Origin: Ascaris suum
Lineage: Eukaryota; Nematoda; Chromadorea; Rhabditida; Ascarididae
Direction of reading: 5' to 3'
DNA: 64,000 bases
Assembly: GCA_013433145.1 (NCBI GenBank)
Contig: CM024169.1
Coordinates: forward strand, 14,020,817-14,084,816
Shown here: positions 63,331 through 64,000 of the stretch, one piece after another
Position numbering within the stretch: position 1 is the first letter of the stretch
Layout: the number at the start of each line of letters is the position of its first letter
Notes under the pieces: generated by a model
The model's input: the letters and a program-made list of their open reading frames with translations, nothing else
Database searches by the model: none
What the model was told of the DNA's origin: nothing
Position numbers and translations under genes: made by a program

Positions 63331-63496
63331 ATGTCGGGAGATAGCGATATGATGGGAGCATCGGTGTCAGGTCTATGCGATTTCCTTTCTTCTGACTCGT
63401 CAACGCCATCACTTCCCAATCGTTCTCTTGATCTGCCTGAAGATGTTGGCACAGGATGGTTTCAACGCTACCAAAATCTTTCTGCCGACCAAATAC
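63331..63496 (+). CDS. first coding exon of an unrecognised protein, gene continues past window
   Basis: ATG at 63331 lies five bases after a GGATTGTAG acceptor-like site. It opens MSGDSDMMGASVSGLCDFLS, then a Ser/Pro-rich stretch (SSDSSTPSLPNRSLDLPEDV), then GTGWFQRYQNLSADQI, ending at a good donor GTAAGG (63497) with one base of a split codon. This is an acidic, probably disordered N-terminus leading into a more ordered segment. The acceptor may be a spliced-leader site. Alternatively an upstream exon (frame from 62636) reads through in phase, in which case this ATG is internal. Family unknown. No second exon was seen in the remaining 500 bases. Confidence 0.5.
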
Positions 63497-64000
63497 GTAA
63501 GGATACTACTCTCTTGCCATCACTAACGCGTTTCACATTTATTTAGTTCAAGAAGTAAGATGCCTGCAACCGAAGTCTTGAATCGGGAAGTTGCCTGAGA
63601 AGTGACACACAAAATCTGGGATGCACTTGTAAAGGTGAAGAGCAGGAATGCAGTCAGATGCAAACGCAATGGTTGGCGTGAGGAATAGGGAACTCAAAAA
63701 TAAGGGAAACAAGACTGGATAGATGAGTGCCGATGAACGAGAGGTTCGATGTCTGAATATCGAAAAAATATAAAGGAACTTGTCAAGTTAAAGTTGTATA
63801 CCGCATAAACGTAGTACTGGGTTGGTATGGTTGTTTCAGAAATACGCTCATGTTTTTATTAGATGTTCCGCTGTAAGCAAATGATTTCGTACAATCATTC
63901 CGAGTCCACTTTCCCCTTTAGACAGAGTCGTTTAGTGGATTGTGGTAGACTATTTTCAGTGCGATTGAAATGAAAAACCTGGTAGTGGACTATTTGATCT
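63497..64000 (+). other. intron of the gene starting at 63331, no exon seen
   Basis: AT-rich sequence after the GTAAGG donor, with no further coding-like segment before the window ends. Confidence 0.4.

Noticed and set aside
1..64000. tRNA, rRNA, CRISPR arrays and bacterial operons
   Set aside because: No cloverleaf with a GGTTCGA-type box in proper spacing, no rRNA-like blocks, no regular repeat-spacer array. The gene structure is eukaryotic with introns.

Overview
The window is eukaryotic and reads as nematode DNA, most likely a clade V strongylid (hookworm or trichostrongylid type). It is AT-rich, with short exons separated by introns of about 0.4-3.9 kb. Splice sites are mostly TTTTCAG-like acceptors and GTAAG-like donors. 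The recognisable proteins look closest to nematode UNC-60B cofilin, ferroportin and TOMM-40. Most long open frames are chance or antisense shadows; the real genes had to be assembled exon by exon by matching intron phase. No prokaryotic features, tRNA, rRNA or CRISPR array were seen.

Left part (1-18 kb): the last two coding exons of an unc-60-type ADF/cofilin gene (2027-4271, +). These are followed by an unassigned coding exon (7647-7970), a possible small helical protein gene (8513-9176), and a multi-exon gene (11508-17482, +) whose C-terminal half resembles an SH2 domain. All are on the plus strand.

Middle (18-41 kb): a broken RTE-like LINE whose 5' part is inverted (19.4-20.3 kb), several orphan exons on both strands (22.4-25 kb), then a complete 12-exon ferroportin gene (26974-40054, +; 602 aa predicted). 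A minus-strand gene for a probable secreted protein (40197-40716) converges on its 3' end and carries an apparent one-base frame break.

Right part (41-64 kb): a long stretch with no assigned gene, then a complete five-exon tomm-40 gene (45350-55039, +; 312 aa). Intron 2 of tomm-40 holds an antisense, internally deleted RTE-like LINE. A decayed CR1/jockey-type reverse transcriptase follows (58.4-59.2 kb, -), then a set of unrecognised exons ending at 60355 and a degenerate 29-bp tandem repeat (62.9-63.2 kb). The first exon of another gene (63331-63496) runs off the window.

The three identified genes are housekeeping functions: actin turnover, iron export and mitochondrial import. They do not form a pathway or an operon. 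I found no convincing evidence of a new system. The items most worth checking are the substituted metal-site residues in ferroportin, the frame-broken secreted-protein gene, the inverted LINE and the unassigned exon clusters.
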